NCBI GenBank assembly: GCA_026214975.1
Contig: CM047810.1
Span: 1,984,001 to 2,048,000, forward strand
DNA from: Gentiana macrophylla
Lineage: Eukaryota; Streptophyta; Magnoliopsida; Gentianales; Gentianaceae
Length of the DNA stretch: 64,000 nucleotides
Reading direction: 5' to 3'
This document shows, piece after piece, positions 1 through 10,200 of the stretch. A model generated the notes under the pieces. The model had not been told where the DNA came from. It worked only from the letters and a program-made list of their open reading frames with translations, and did no database searches. Position numbers and translations under genes: made by a program. Each line of letters opens with the position of its first letter. Position 1 is the first letter of the stretch.

Positions 1-558
1 CTACTGCATGATCGTCCCATTGCTAGGGGAAACCTCAATAGTGTCAAAGTATGACAATCCACACCGTGATGCCACGAAGGCTCCGGTCTTATGATAATTA
101 CACAACCGCCACATAGTGTGACACTTAATAAAGTAAGTGGGTCAGTCTAACGTACACATTCTCTAATACACGTCCACGTACAGTCCAAGTGTCTCTACAC
201 TTTGCTAGACAATATCTATCCCTATTTTCAATAATATAGAAGACATCTAATACGTGCTAGTCTAATTGTATAATCAATGTCCCGTTTGATAGCACATACG
301 ACTAGAGACATTTAAGTATCAAACTTATTAAAGTGATTAGAGATCTCATCAACCATAATCGTCTATCATGGTTTCTCTATCACAGTTTAATACTAAGGGC
401 ATTATCATATAACAATTCATAATTGGTTCTTTAAATAAACAAATATATGACAACAGAAAAGCCATTTATTATATATGTATAATCATAAGAAGTAGTAGAA
501 ATGATCCGACCCAGTCGGATCCGTCCAACCCGATTGGGTTTAGGACACTATTTCAACA
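1..558 (-). mobile_element. Copia-type LTR, cut by window edge
   Basis: Read on the minus strand, this stretch begins at 558 with TGTTGAAATAGTGTCC, the usual TG start of a plant Copia-type LTR. It runs without coding potential to the window edge. The flanking sequence from 559 upward resumes a LINE reading frame (CATCC/GGATG, inside a PGSDG motif), so the LTR is inserted in that LINE. The matching LTR end, the target duplication and the rest of the element would lie to the left of the window. Whether it is a solo LTR or part of a full element cannot be told here. Confidence 0.55.
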
Positions 559-950
559 GCATCCATCCGAGCCAGGCGACTTCCGTGGCGGCAACTGCTT
601 AAGGGCCGATAGGACTCATGCACCGTAAAAGCCTGAGATAGAGTCTACCTCTGATCATCATCCAACGATGCAAACTGTAGCCCCTCCAAATCCATGTGAG
701 CCCCGTTAGACGAGTAAATGTGCTGAAAATAGTCAACCGCCACCCGCTCCATATCCTCAGGATCGGTAAAAGAGGCCCCCTCACTATCATGCAGTAAAGA
801 AATAGTATTCCGCTTCATGCGGGACGAGGCCTTATGATGAAAGTAAGTGGTATTCAGATCCATTGCCGTAAGCTAGTCCACTCGACCCCGCTGGCGCCAA
901 TAGTCCTCATCCAAAATGTACCAATGATCAAGCTCCAGTAAAACTAATAA
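559..950 (-). pseudogene. LINE (non-LTR) reverse transcriptase fragment
   Basis: On the minus strand this decayed frame gives YWRQRGRVD, DLNTTYFHHKASSR and the KSPGSDG block. That is the segment between the endonuclease and the reverse-transcriptase core of plant L1-type LINE ORF2 proteins, where the usual motifs are YWxQRSRxxW, GDxNTxYFH and KxPGxDG. Stops and at least one frameshift break it, the start is missing, and it is cut off by the Copia-type LTR at 558. It is a relic with no expected product. The longest open part is 645-863. Confidence 0.75.
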
Positions 951-1425
951 TTGAAATACGCATTTCATATTGGTATTAAACCCGAATACTTATTCATTCA
1001 ACTATAATAATATATTGTTTAAAAAAAACACTAATAACATATTTAATGACATATTATGTATGTGTAAATTGAATTGAAGGTCGGGTGTGTTAATGAAGTA
1101 TATTTGTATGGTCGACTGGGTTGGGTTAAGACAACTAACTATGTTGGATTGATTTATATAAGGTTTTTCACAAACTGAAAACAAAATCCGGGTAGAACCC
1201 ACCAAATGCCTCCACGAACATCAAACAATTATTCCATGTTTTAAAGAATGGTGTACCCTTCGTAATAAACAGTATAAAAATATAATATGTATTGTATCGT
1301 TCAGTATTTTCATTTTTAGTTCTAACTAGGGATGTTCAACGTTTTCAAAACCGAACCAAACCGACCGAATCGATGCAAACCGAACCGTTTAGATGGTTTT
1401 CAAAACTATGAGATAATAAATGATA
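951..1425. other. AT-rich spacer, no gene seen
   Basis: No credible reading frame. Near 1345-1395 there is a run of CGAACCAAACC / CCGACCGAA-like words, a pattern common at the ends of small plant DNA transposons, but no partner end could be matched. Confidence 0.4.
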
Positions 1426-1572
1426 CTCCCATCAAATAATAAATGCTCTTTTAGAATATGAAATGAATACATAAACATTAAATATTAAGATAATGATATG
1501 TTTGGAACAAATGCATTAAATGATTTATTTGATTTTCATTTCTTTTAGGGAAAAAAAAAGAGAGGACGGAGG
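1426..1572. mobile_element. Possible Stowaway-like MITE
   Basis: A stretch of about 147 bp flanked by TA on both sides (1424-1425 and 1573-1574). Its left end reads CTCCCATCA and its right end, reverse-complemented, reads CCTCCGTCC. Both resemble the CTCCCTCCGTCC terminus of plant Stowaway elements. The interior is AT-rich with no ORF. The terminal match is imperfect, so this is a tentative call. Confidence 0.4.
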
Positions 1573-2097
1573 TAGTGTCATTTCTTTTACCACTCACTAA
1601 TTTTACCATATATGGTTATGAACCAAATATGATTTGAAGATTCAAAACTAATAGAAAATCACAAAAACAGATAGGCCTTACCCGATAAAATATATATGCT
1701 TAGAATTCACCCTTCTTTTAACCATTTTTCTTAGTGGAACAAGTATGACCATAAAGCTGTCGTTTACAAACTAACATGATCAAAGCAAAAGTGTGTAAAT
1801 TTGACTTTTGTTACGCTGTAGTTAATGATTTTTTACCACAAATTAAATCATGCATGAAACAAATTAAATCAAAAAAGTGTTTTTATCCCTATACTAAAAC
1901 AAACAATATATAGTTACAATATACATCATCTGTCCCAAATTGTAAGCTCTTTAAACTACTATAAACTTTAGTTTAATAAAGCTAATAATTAAACCATATT
2001 TTGATAAAATTACCTTTAATCATTGAATGAGTTTATATAACATATGAATGAAATGGTTTAAGGTATAATAAGAATTAAATAGGAAGAAAAACAAAAC
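1573..2097. other. AT-rich spacer
   Basis: No gene seen. A word at about 1929 (CTGTCCCAAATTGTAAGC) resembles the start of another MITE class, but no opposite end was found. Confidence 0.35.
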
Positions 2098-2400
2098 TTC
2101 AAAAGTTTTATTAGTTCATAAAAATTACTTATAGTATTAGTATGTACGCGTGACTGCAAGTAAAATAAAAATAAATATTTTTTTTGAGGAAAAATAAAAG
2201 TAATTATATCACGTGATAAAATCGGTACTTATATTATTTGATTGTCACAAATTTCATAAGAATTACTTATAATATGTGTGACTATAAGTAAAATACAAAT
2301 ACTTATATTACGTGATAGAGTCGATGCTTATATTCTTTTTTTTTTTTTTTTTGAGGGGGATGCTTATATTCTTTGATTGTCAAAAGTTTCATCGGAAATG
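2098..2400. repeat. Degenerate direct repeats, about 130-bp unit
   Basis: The series AAAAATTACTTATA...GTGACTGCAAGTAAAATA...CACGTGATAAAATCGGTACTTATATT recurs as AAGAATTACTTATA...GTGACTATAAGTAAAATA...ACGTGATAGAGTCGATGCTTATATT. A third partial copy (GATGCTTATATTCTTTGATTGTC) follows. A T16-type run near 2338-2353 splits the last copies. It looks like a decayed local tandem duplication in non-coding DNA. Confidence 0.55.
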
Positions 2401-2407
2401 ATAGTAA

Positions 2408-2549
2408 GCTGCGTGTGTCTGCTTCCGTCCATTATCGGATGATCTGCACTGGCTTGATCGGTCAGGGATCTATATTATAATATAGATCTAACACCGTCAA
2501 TCAGTGCAGATCATCCGATTTAGCCGGATGTGGCGACACGGCATGCAGC
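2408..2549. repeat. 142-bp foldback (long hairpin)
   Basis: A perfect 18-bp arm at 2434-2451 (ATCGGATGATCTGCACTG) is matched by its reverse complement at 2502-2519. At the centre is a perfect 22-bp palindrome at 2467-2488, made of two GATCTATATTA half-sites. Weaker pairing continues outward to GCTGC (2408-2412) and GCAGC (2545-2549). The stem therefore spans almost the whole element. It could be a MITE, a foldback element or the stem of a small-RNA precursor. It lies about 185 bp upstream of the TATA box of the His-rich gene. Confidence 0.8.
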
Positions 2550-2733
2550 AAGAAGATGCTCAAGTTTCATACGGAGGCAGTTATAAAAAACTAATCACAA
2601 CATTGACCATCTTGTTTACCGTGCCTAAACCTACCCGGCCCCACCACCCTCAACCCCCTTGAACTCTAACCAGAACCGCCCCTAGGACGACAAACCTCTG
2701 ATTAAACATAGATGGCCCCGACGTCCCCGACCG

Positions 2734-2743
2734 CTATATATAT
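2734..2743 (+). promoter_or_regulatory. TATA box of the His-rich gene
   Basis: CTATATATAT lies 75-84 bp upstream of the ATG at 2818. Transcription would be expected to begin about 25-35 bp downstream, near 2765-2775. That is after the first in-frame ATG at 2761, which is one reason to prefer the ATG at 2818. Confidence 0.6.
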
Positions 2744-2817
2744 CACAATGTACTTTAGTCATGACTCACAACACCATAAAAGAAACCATTAGAGCTGTCA
2801 GAGCTAAATATAACACC

Positions 2818-3426
2818 ATGTCTTCAAAAATCTTTTTGATGATTTTCTTTGCATTTTTCCTTTTCTCAAATCCTTCCTCTGTTTACTCAGCACAGGAGGA
2901 GCATGATGAATTCAATTATGAATGGTTAACCATACCAAAAGTGACCAAAAATAATATGCAAGATTTATTTGATGAAATGCAGAAAATGGAGAATGTTCCC
3001 CGGGCCCAACTGAATGATCAGTTGGTCTCTGAAGGCCCGGAGATGGCGGCGGGAGAAAATGACGAGGAGGGAGAAGGTCACCACAAGCATCACCGCCGCC
3101 ATCATCACCACCACCACCACCACCACCACCACCACAAATCACCAGTCGGAGCCCCGTCAATGGCACCTGAAGAGGAGGGCCACCACAAGCATCACGGAGG
3201 CCACCATCACGGGCACCACCACCACCATCACTCACCAGCCGGAGCGCCTGAAGAGGAGGGCCACCGCCGCCACCACCACCACCACCACCCGCCTGCTGCA
3301 GCCCCAACTACTGTGCATGAAGATGAGGAAGAAGGCCACAACAAGCATCGCCACCATCACGGCCACCACCATCGCAAGCATTTGCCACCCACCGGAGGTC
3401 CAGCCCAGTCACCATTAGCCAATTAA
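2818..3426 (+). CDS. Secreted histidine-rich protein
   Basis: A single-exon ORF of 202 aa. An in-frame ATG 57 bp upstream (2761) would make 221 aa, but that ATG lies at or before the predicted transcription start. Starting at 2818 also places a classic signal peptide at the N-terminus: residues 1-25, Lys then a Phe/Leu/Ile core, ending SVYSA. Residues 26-85 are acidic, with a WLTIPKV motif and a DLFDEMQKMENV helix-like stretch. From residue 88 on come four Glu-rich/His-rich units (EEEGHHKHH..., EEEGHRRHH..., EDEEEGHNKHRHH...) parted by Pro/Ala linkers such as SPVGAP and SPAGAP. The first unit holds 12 consecutive His codons (3100-3135). His clusters of this kind can bind Zn, Cu or Ni, and Pro/Ala spacers are typical of cell-wall proteins. 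Apoplastic metal binding is an inference. I do not recognise the family. The CAC/CAT tracts should be unstable in length. Confidence 0.75.
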   Translation: MSSKIFLMIFFAFFLFSNPSSVYSAQEEHDEFNYEWLTIPKVTKNNMQDLFDEMQKMENVPRAQLNDQLVSEGPEMAAGENDEEGEGHHKHHRRHHHHHHHHHHHHKSPVGAPSMAPEEEGHHKHHGGHHHGHHHHHHSPAGAPEEEGHRRHHHHHHPPAAAPTTVHEDEEEGHNKHRHHHGHHHRKHLPPTGGPAQSPLAN

Positions 3427-3637
3427 TTAACTTAATTGCTGGCTAGTACTATTAGTAGTGATTTGGTTTAATTAATCTCAAGAACATGCATGTAATTGGT
3501 ATAACAATGTTATGCAAATTTTAATTGGATTTGATATATGACATGGTCTTTTTATTTAAAGCCTGACCATCTTTATCTTTTGACGGAATTTTTTTTTTAT
3601 GATCATGGACCAAGTATGACTTCAGTGATCCGCAATC

Positions 3638-3643
3638 AATAAA
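3638..3643 (+). terminator. Possible poly(A) signal
   Basis: AATAAA about 212 nt after the stop codon of the His-rich gene, a plausible length for a plant 3' UTR. Plant poly(A) signals are loose, so this is tentative. Confidence 0.35.
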
Positions 3644-4301
3644 GAAAGAAGAAACAAACACACAGCGCCACCGCAGTGTAAAATATAAATGCCATTAATT
3701 TACATTTTTACCCTTCTTATAAGGATTTTCATTGGTGGAGATGTGTGAAATGGTGATCCTGGATCACCATAAAACCACTGATATTTTGATCTTGTCCGTC
3801 TAATTGAAATCATTGGTTTAATTTAATGAATCGATCTTACTTTTATACAAGGACGACCATAAATGGTTATTTGAAACGAATTTTAGAGTCGTGTAAAATT
3901 GGGATGTGAGTGAGTCAAACTATTTGTGAATAACTCGATATGTGATCAGTCAAAATTTGACTTGATTTGTTATAAATCGACATGAACTCAAACTCAAATC
4001 GACTCGAATATTAAATGAATGATACATGAGCAATTCAATTTTCGACTCGATTATTCACGAGTAAACTTGAATACGTGTTTACAAACAAAAAAAAGCATAT
4101 ATATATATATAGACACATACGTACATACGTACATATTTGCCACATCCATAAACAATTTTTATATCATGCTTAATCATGTAATTCAAATCATTCTTTTTAC
4201 ATCATGTAATTTCAGCTTGTACGGCGAATAAAGTTTAAGAAAGAAGTTTTTCTTCCTAAAATAAATAGATCATTATTTTTATACTAAATGTAGTATACTT
4301 T
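3644..4301. other. AT-rich spacer with TE-like words
   Basis: No gene. At 3885-4075 repeated words such as GACTCGAATATTAAATGAA, TTTCGACTCGATTATTCACG and CTCAAACTCAAATCGACTCG resemble small hAT-type repeats of plants, but ends and target duplication were not found. A short AT dinucleotide run lies at 4097-4112. Confidence 0.35.
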
Positions 4302-7129
4302 AATCACACGCGAGATCAATGAAAGCCCTCTCTCTCTAAAGGAAATTTCCTCTCACTCGATCTCCCTCTCTTAACTTCTGCCTCATTCTTCCGGTGCCAT
4401 CTTGACGTAGGCAGCTTTCCGTTGCCGGCGTCCGATCTTTTTCCTTTTCGGCTTCTTTTTTTCATGTTCCCTCTCTTTTCTTGTCTTCTCTTTTTTGTTG
4501 TTGGGGCTTGATGGCGGTTCGGCTGCTGCTCCATCTTCTTCCTCATTTCTTTGGGGTTGCATGGGGTGGTATAATTTCCGGCAGATCTGAGCCTCTATTG
4601 GCGGTTCTTGTGCACTCTTCCTTTGATTCTCCTGTTCCTTTATTTTTCTTTGTTTTTGTGGTGGTTCTTAGCGGCGCGTGGTGGACACCGCCACTTCTTC
4701 TCTTGGCGGTCCGGCAGCGTTTGTCTGCTTCCCTGTCGGTGTTGGCTATCTTGGCCATTCTTGAACCAAGTTTGTGTTAGTAATACCATCCGCAACGGAA
4801 GCGATTTAATGATCTAGATCTATAAATTACACGTAATAAAATAACTAGATCTACTATACAAGGGGGTTGTAGAACATACCTCTTGGATCTCAAAACCCAA
4901 GTAGAAGAACCGCAATCGAAAGAATAAAGGATGGTGTGAAGAGCACCACGATCTTCCGTACGTGTGATCCGAGCAACTCCCGGTGGAAGGAAATCCTCGT
5001 CTCGAATCCTCCCGATATGCTACCCGGAAAACCTCCAAGATTTTCCCTTATTCTACCCCTTGGCCGAAATATTTCCTCTCTCTAAATTATAGAGGGAGTC
5101 GAAATTTTTGTGTGTTGTGTATGAGTTGGGAGAACTCTCTTTATATAGGAGAGTAATCCTTGTCCTCCAAGGATTTTATTTTGCAAATAAATAAATCCAA
5201 TAAATAAAAGATAATCCCATAATATTCTAGAACAAATCTAGAATAATATTTATCCTTATTTTTTACCATAAATATTTATCCAATAAATATTTTGTGCACA
5301 TGTCTTATTAATCCACAAGAAAACTAATTCCTTGTTCATTAAGCATGCTTTGTCCGAAATTCTTCTTATTGACCTAGTCAATATTAATTTTCGGCTATAA
5401 CACAATAACTGGGCCAAGATTATGAAAAGATGTCTTTTTCACATATTTAATTATTTAGCTCAACTAATTTAATAGTCCACTAAACAATTAATTCACATAT
5501 CGTTTTAATTAAATTCTAATATGAACTAAATTAATATTATTTGGATTCGACGTCCGAGAATAGCTATGATATATTGGAGGCACGTCGGGGACCATGGACT
5601 AATAATCAGCGGCTCCGATAAATCAAATAAATAATTATCTTACGAACAGAATAATTATATTCGATAAATCAATCACAGGAATATGCCACCATAATCCCGT
5701 GACTGCACTCCTCCGATTATGAGATTATATTTATCTCCTCACGAGAATGATAATAAGCGTCCATTGATATAATCATTACATATGGATTAATCCTCTATGT
5801 ATCGCTCATTTCTAAATCGGTAAGTTACCGTTAACCCTTTTTAGAACCTCTTATCCTTATTTATCATTAACCCCCTAGTGATCAATTAATTCATACAACT
5901 CACTGGTAGCTAATCAGTGTAATATGAACTCCATGGATCGATCAGTTTCTATGATTAACAAATAAGAGAACTGTCTATCTACTTCCATAAATGGAAGGAA
6001 TGGATTCCGTATCTGTGATAACACAGACTACTCACTCAATCCTGCACAATGCCAAGATGGGGTAATTCAGATCACAGACACAGTGTAATCCTTAACCGTC
6101 AAGTCAAACCTCATACTGATTCAAGCGGCTTGATCGTGATCACCTCGATTAAGATATATCCATAAATATGATCATCGATTGATTCGATAAGACTTCTCGA
6201 TTACGGAATTATATCGTGAACTCCAATCAAATCGGTCCAGCCCTATATGATATATCTATCATATATAAATGCCCCACTAGGTTCTCTTAACCGAAAGTCC
6301 GGATAAGACAATCACACTATCGTGTTATGGGCGCATTAATAGCACGTTAAAGGAGAGACCCGATACTCTCGATTAACTTCACTATGCTAATTGTATTTTA
6401 AGTACATCTTCACTAACTCAATCCTCCCGTGTATATCACATACACTGAGTTAAGTGATTACATAAACGATATACTTTAGGGTTTTCTGTATTGTAAATAC
6501 TATTGTCACATCGGTGAATATGAGAATAATAAATATGAATAATAATATCATTTCATTTATTAAATAAAACAATTACAAAATTGTCTTTCGGGCATCACAC
6601 CTAACAGTTTGTTGCTAGCGGCAGCCTTGATTGCTGCTTCATGTTTGGACATAAATGTCATCTTCTAGATTCTTCTTTGCAGATTGAAGGTAGCGGTTGG
6701 TGGTTCTTGGCTGAGAGGGTTGTGATTCTAGTGATTCAGGCGTTTGTTATTAGGCTGACGTTGGTCTTTGTGGTTGTTCTCATGTATTCTTTGTTATGTT
6801 CCAGTCTGTTTGTGCTTGTTTTTCGGATCGGGTCGGTAATAGCCGCTTTTTCGGGATTTTTTAGGTTTTAAGATTTGTTAAGTCTGTATATATATGCTAG
6901 GGACAAGTTTGACTATCGTGTTATGTTTACGTCCACTCTAATGAGGCATAATTTGGTGGATATGAGTTTTCTCATTTTCTTTTTTATTTTTCGTTGCTTG
7001 TGGTTGTAGGCCAGCTTTAGGCTAGCGGTGATCCGGAATTAGTTCGGTCATTTTCTGACGTTAGTCCGGAATTTGTTTGTTTTAATAAAATCATTTCGTT
7101 TCAGGTTTTAAAAAAAAAAAATCACGCGC
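4302..7129 (+). mobile_element. Poly(A)-tailed retroposon, split by a solo LTR
   Basis: After removal of the solo LTR at 4775-6606, 4313-4769 joins 6612-7121 into a unit of about 970 bp. It starts with a CT-rich leader (4321-4400) and ends in a run of about 12 A at 7110-7121. The flanks AATCACACGCG (4302-4312) and ATCACGCG (7121-7128) look like a slightly decayed target duplication. A CT-rich 5' end, a poly(A) tail and a target duplication fit a LINE-mobilised sequence, perhaps a deleted LINE or a processed transcript. Hydrophobic short ORFs inside match nothing I recognise. Confidence 0.5.
4775..6606 (-). mobile_element. Solo LTR, Copia-type, TSD GTTTG
   Basis: Bounded by TGTTAG (4775-4780) and CTAACA (6601-6606), and flanked by perfect 5-bp duplications GTTTG (4770-4774, 6607-6611). 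No primer-binding site, polypurine tract or coding region lies inside, so this is a solo LTR of 1832 bp left by LTR-LTR recombination. Orientation is taken as minus because TATATAAAGAG (element sense, near 5145-5157) is followed by a short R-U5-like part, and because TGTTAGGTGTGATGCCCG is a typical Copia-type start. It interrupts the poly(A) retroposon. Confidence 0.85.
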
Positions 7130-7330
7130 TATAAAATAAACACAATGCAAGGACTATTTTTTTTTTTGTGCGTGTGCAATAGTAATACTATAATTTGGAT
7201 ACTGTTATAAAATATATGGGAAATTAGTGATAAGGACACAATCTGGAATATTTTTAAGTAATAGGGACAATTACATATTTTTATATAGGAGAAGACAACT
7301 GCGTAATTTTATAATGAGAATAACAAACAA

Positions 7331-7512
7331 TGAATCCCAAAATCGGTGAATCTCCTCAAATGAATCCCAAATCATTGAATTTCGACAAAGAATCCCAAAA
7401 TCAATGAATTTCGATAATGAATTTTGAAAATTAGTGAATTTAAACCAGTGAATTTCGGCGTGAATTTAAATAAATAATTTGAACACAAGTGAATTTCGAC
7501 AGTGAATAAATA
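7331..7512. repeat. Short degenerate tandem repeats
   Basis: About six diverged units of 25-35 bp built on GAATCCCAAAATCAGTGAATTT-like words (for example TGAATCCCAA at 7331, 7361 and near 7390, and GTGAATTTCGACA near 7490). Non-coding. It may be part of an old element or a local slippage array. Confidence 0.5.
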
Positions 7513-7709
7513 GTTTTGTCCTTTATGCAAAAGTTTCAAAAGACTGTCATTCTACTCAATTGATGAAATATTTCTGTTCTTCTCCCTCATTCCCCTTAAA
7601 ATATAACTGCAACTGCTATATATATTTAATATGTGAACTTGGAAAATATAATTTGGAATGCTATTGTATATCTAAAGCAGAGAAGAGGATTGTATATTAA
7701 TCAAAGGTA

Positions 7710-9127
7710 TTGATGGGGAAATTCGTTTTTTACCCTTTTTTTAAAAATAAAAACGAAATCTACACCTTTCTAAATTCAAAAACCACTCCTATCCCCAGCC
7801 TAAAAGAGGGTGAAATCGCCCAAAAATAAGAGAAACCTCCCATTTATCGTCCATGTTTCGCCCATGGTGAGAGATCCCGCCTTTCCCCGTCTTTGACACC
7901 TCCCGAATTTCTTCCAAGTTTCGCTCATGGTGGGAGGCCCCGCCCGAGAAGATGCATGGGCGACCCCACCCAGTTTTAAAAGAAAAAATGAGGACGCTTT
8001 TAATCATCTCATTTCTTCTTCATTATCAGATTTTCGAGTTCTTCATCATGATGTGAATAAATCTGAACTTTGAATCCCTTCGTCCATTATATGTACTTTC
8101 AACAAGCTGAACACATGCCTAACTTGTCTTTTTCCACAGGAACATCCACCACAGATTCAGTGTGTTTGGAAAAGATCTATTTCTTTAATATCAGAACCAC
8201 AAAACCAAGACAACAATCCCTACCTTCTAGATAATTCAATCCTTCCGCTGGCAAATGCAATCGTTTCCGAAGCTTGAATCGTTTTCATTCCATAAACATG
8301 TGCAGACCGCTCGAACAATCTCATTTAATTACAATTTCATATGACAGTTCCCAATTCTACTTTTTGATGAAGTCGATAATCTGTTCTGCTCGGAGAGAAA
8401 ATTACATAATAAAATCAAAGATCCAGTGAAAGAAAAATGCTACTTTAATCTCCTGCACCCCCTAACCCCAAGCCCTGCTTCTAATTATCTCTATATATCA
8501 AGAAAATATATTAACTAAAGTTTCATGGGCCTGATCATAATCTGATATTTGTATTACCCGCAGTTTGATGCAAAGTTTCATGGGCCTGATCAGAATCTGA
8601 TAATGAAGAATTGAAGAAATGAGATGAAAAGAGATGAAAAGCTCAGTTTAAAAGCACCCTCATTTTTTCTTTTAAAACTGGGCGGGGTAGCCCATCTTCT
8701 CGGACGGGGCCTCCCACCATGGGCGAAACTTGGGAGAAATTCGAGAGGTGTCAAAGGCGGGGAAATGCGGGATCTCTCACCACTTCACCACGGGCGAAAC
8801 ATGGGCGATAAATGGGAGGTTTCTCCTATTTTTGGTCGATTTCAACCACTTTTAGGTGGGGGATAGGCAATGACGTACCCAGGCCCTGGCTAGGGTGGGC
8901 GCAGCCCACCCGATTTTTATTTTCGGTACATTAAAACTCTTATATAATCCAATCCTACACAGTTAATTATTTTAATCCAGCCCACCCGATCATACAGATA
9001 TATTCCATTAGCCCATCCGACCGAAAATTCCTGGTTCCGTCCCTGGAGATATGAGTGATTTTTGAATTTAGAAAGGTGTAGATTTCGTTTTTATTTTCAA
9101 AAAAAGGGTAAAAAAACGAATTTCCCT
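7710..9127. mobile_element. Long-TIR DNA transposon, non-autonomous
   Basis: The left arm (7716-8036) and right arm (8594-9126) are inverted copies of about 320-350 bp, beginning GGGAAATTCGTTTTTTACCC at each end. Between them lie about 560 bp without a transposase. The twin LTR at 27175-27679 reads straight through (AAAGGTAGTTTATTC), giving the empty site. Comparing the two suggests a TA target duplication (7708-7709, 9128-9129). Long TIRs recall Mutator-like elements, but the target does not, so the superfamily is left open. A 35-bp direct repeat (TTTCATGGGCCTGATCA) lies at 8521 and 8577. Confidence 0.8.
8868..9047. mobile_element. 180-bp insert in the right TIR arm
   Basis: Absent from the left TIR arm, so the exact insertion can be read. 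It is flanked by GATAGG (8862-8867) and GATATG (9048-9053), probably a 6-bp target duplication with one change. The ends TGACGTACCCAGG and, reverse-complemented, GACGGAACCAGG match imperfectly. It is a small MITE-like element; GGGTGGGC...GCCCACCC near 8897-8911 makes an internal stem. Confidence 0.65.
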
Positions 9128-9503
9128 TAGTTTATTCTCATTACTTAACACACATATATATACATGCAAAGTATTGGAGTTTGGCAAAACCTCCATATCA
9201 CTCCATGTGATCGGTGGTGGATTACCAAAGGGTAATCACGTGATCACAGATGCTGCATAAATATTTCGGATAATTATCGTATGTTGTACCGTTTAATAAA
9301 GACACGACATATTACACGTGTCTTTATGGTGTGTAGAAACATCCGTCGATTATATCATATATATGTACGTCGATGATTATCCATTTTGTCGTGCTTATGT
9401 CGAGACTTAGCTATTAAGTAAACTAGTTGCAGGCTAATACTTTACGAAGGAGATAGATAGTATATCTAATTGACATCCATATAATACGAGTATATTTGCA
9501 ACA

Positions 9504-9513
9504 CTCCCCTTTG
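9504..9513 (-). promoter_or_regulatory. Polypurine tract of Copia-B
   Basis: Element-sense CAAAGGGGAG next to the 3' LTR, the primer site for plus-strand DNA synthesis. Confidence 0.8.
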
Positions 9514-9674
9514 GATGTCCATCCACAAAGAATCTGCCTAGTTAAAACCTTCATTATGAAAAAACCCTGTGGGAAAAATCATAATGAAGGAAAAAGAGTA
9601 CGGCCTTCATTTGTGTTATACCTCCCCTGATATTAACATCTCTTCAGATCTTTAAATTGGCGCGTCCCGATCTT

Positions 9675-10200
9675 CTAGATCAAACTCTCGAACATACCGG
9701 TAGTCAATACTTTAGTGAACAAAACTTCTGGATTGTCACTTGATCTGATTTGCTGAATAACAAAATGCCTTTCTTCCGAAGATCGTCTGTGGCGAAGAAT
9801 TTTGCTGTAATATGTTTTATCTGATCGCCTTTTACGTAGCCACCATTTAACCGAGCTATACATGCTGCATTATCTTCGTATAATCAAGCCGCTTCTCTTT
9901 CTCGATGAATAAACCTCAAGTTTCTTGAATCTAATGTGCCAATAATTTGAATGAAACATATTCTCGACTTGTTTCATGAATAAATATTATTTTGCCATGA
10001 CTTGAGGATGTAGCGACCAAAGTTTGTTAAGTCCAGCGCCATGAAATCGATGTACCACCACTGGTGAATGAACAACCAAATTGAGGCCTTGCTTTCAGAG
10101 GTGTTCGATAAACATCGATCATTTGTGTAACCAACAAGTCCTCGACTTGCTTTCCGTTTGATCTGAGTTGTATAACATATATGAAATGTACCAAAAACCT
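9675..10200 (-). pseudogene. Copia-B RNase H (pol C-terminus), decayed
   Basis: In minus-strand order the frames give TSGGTSISWRW, LYEDNAACIARLNGGYVKGD, HITAKFF and QQIRSSDNPEVLFTK. These are the successive blocks of the Ty1/Copia RNase H domain and pol C-terminus (usual forms FTxGGTAISWRS, LYEDNAACI, KHISPKFF, QQIRSSDNxADLFTK). Several frameshifts and stops separate them. The domain lies just inside the polypurine tract, as expected for the end of pol. Upstream pol domains were not found. Confidence 0.75.

Larger units (their letters stand above)
7597..9503 (-). mobile_element. 3' LTR of Copia-B (with nested TIR element)
   Basis: In element sense the LTR begins TGTTGCAAATATACTCG at 9503, directly after the polypurine tract CAAAGGGGAG (complement of 9504-9513). 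It pairs with the LTR at 27175-27679 over its length, starting at TAAAATATAACTGCAACTGC. The last 9 bp of the other copy (TGTTAGTAG on the plus strand) are missing here, so the outer end is worn. Without the TIR element at 7710-9127 it is about 490 bp, against 505 bp for the partner. Confidence 0.8.

Noticed and set aside
2912..3307. Minus-strand Gly-rich frame opposite the His-rich gene
   Set aside because: It is the complement of the CAC/CAT codons (GTG/GGT), has no signal or domain, and the plus frame has a signal peptide and promoter.
4316..4817. Hydrophobic ORFs on both strands near the retroposon start
   Set aside because: They come from CT-rich sequence, overlap each other on both strands, and one runs into the solo LTR.
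8624..8866. Small ORFs in both TIR arms (LGRGLPPWAKLGRN type)
   Set aside because: They are mirror copies within an inverted repeat, differ by frameshifts, and resemble no transposase.
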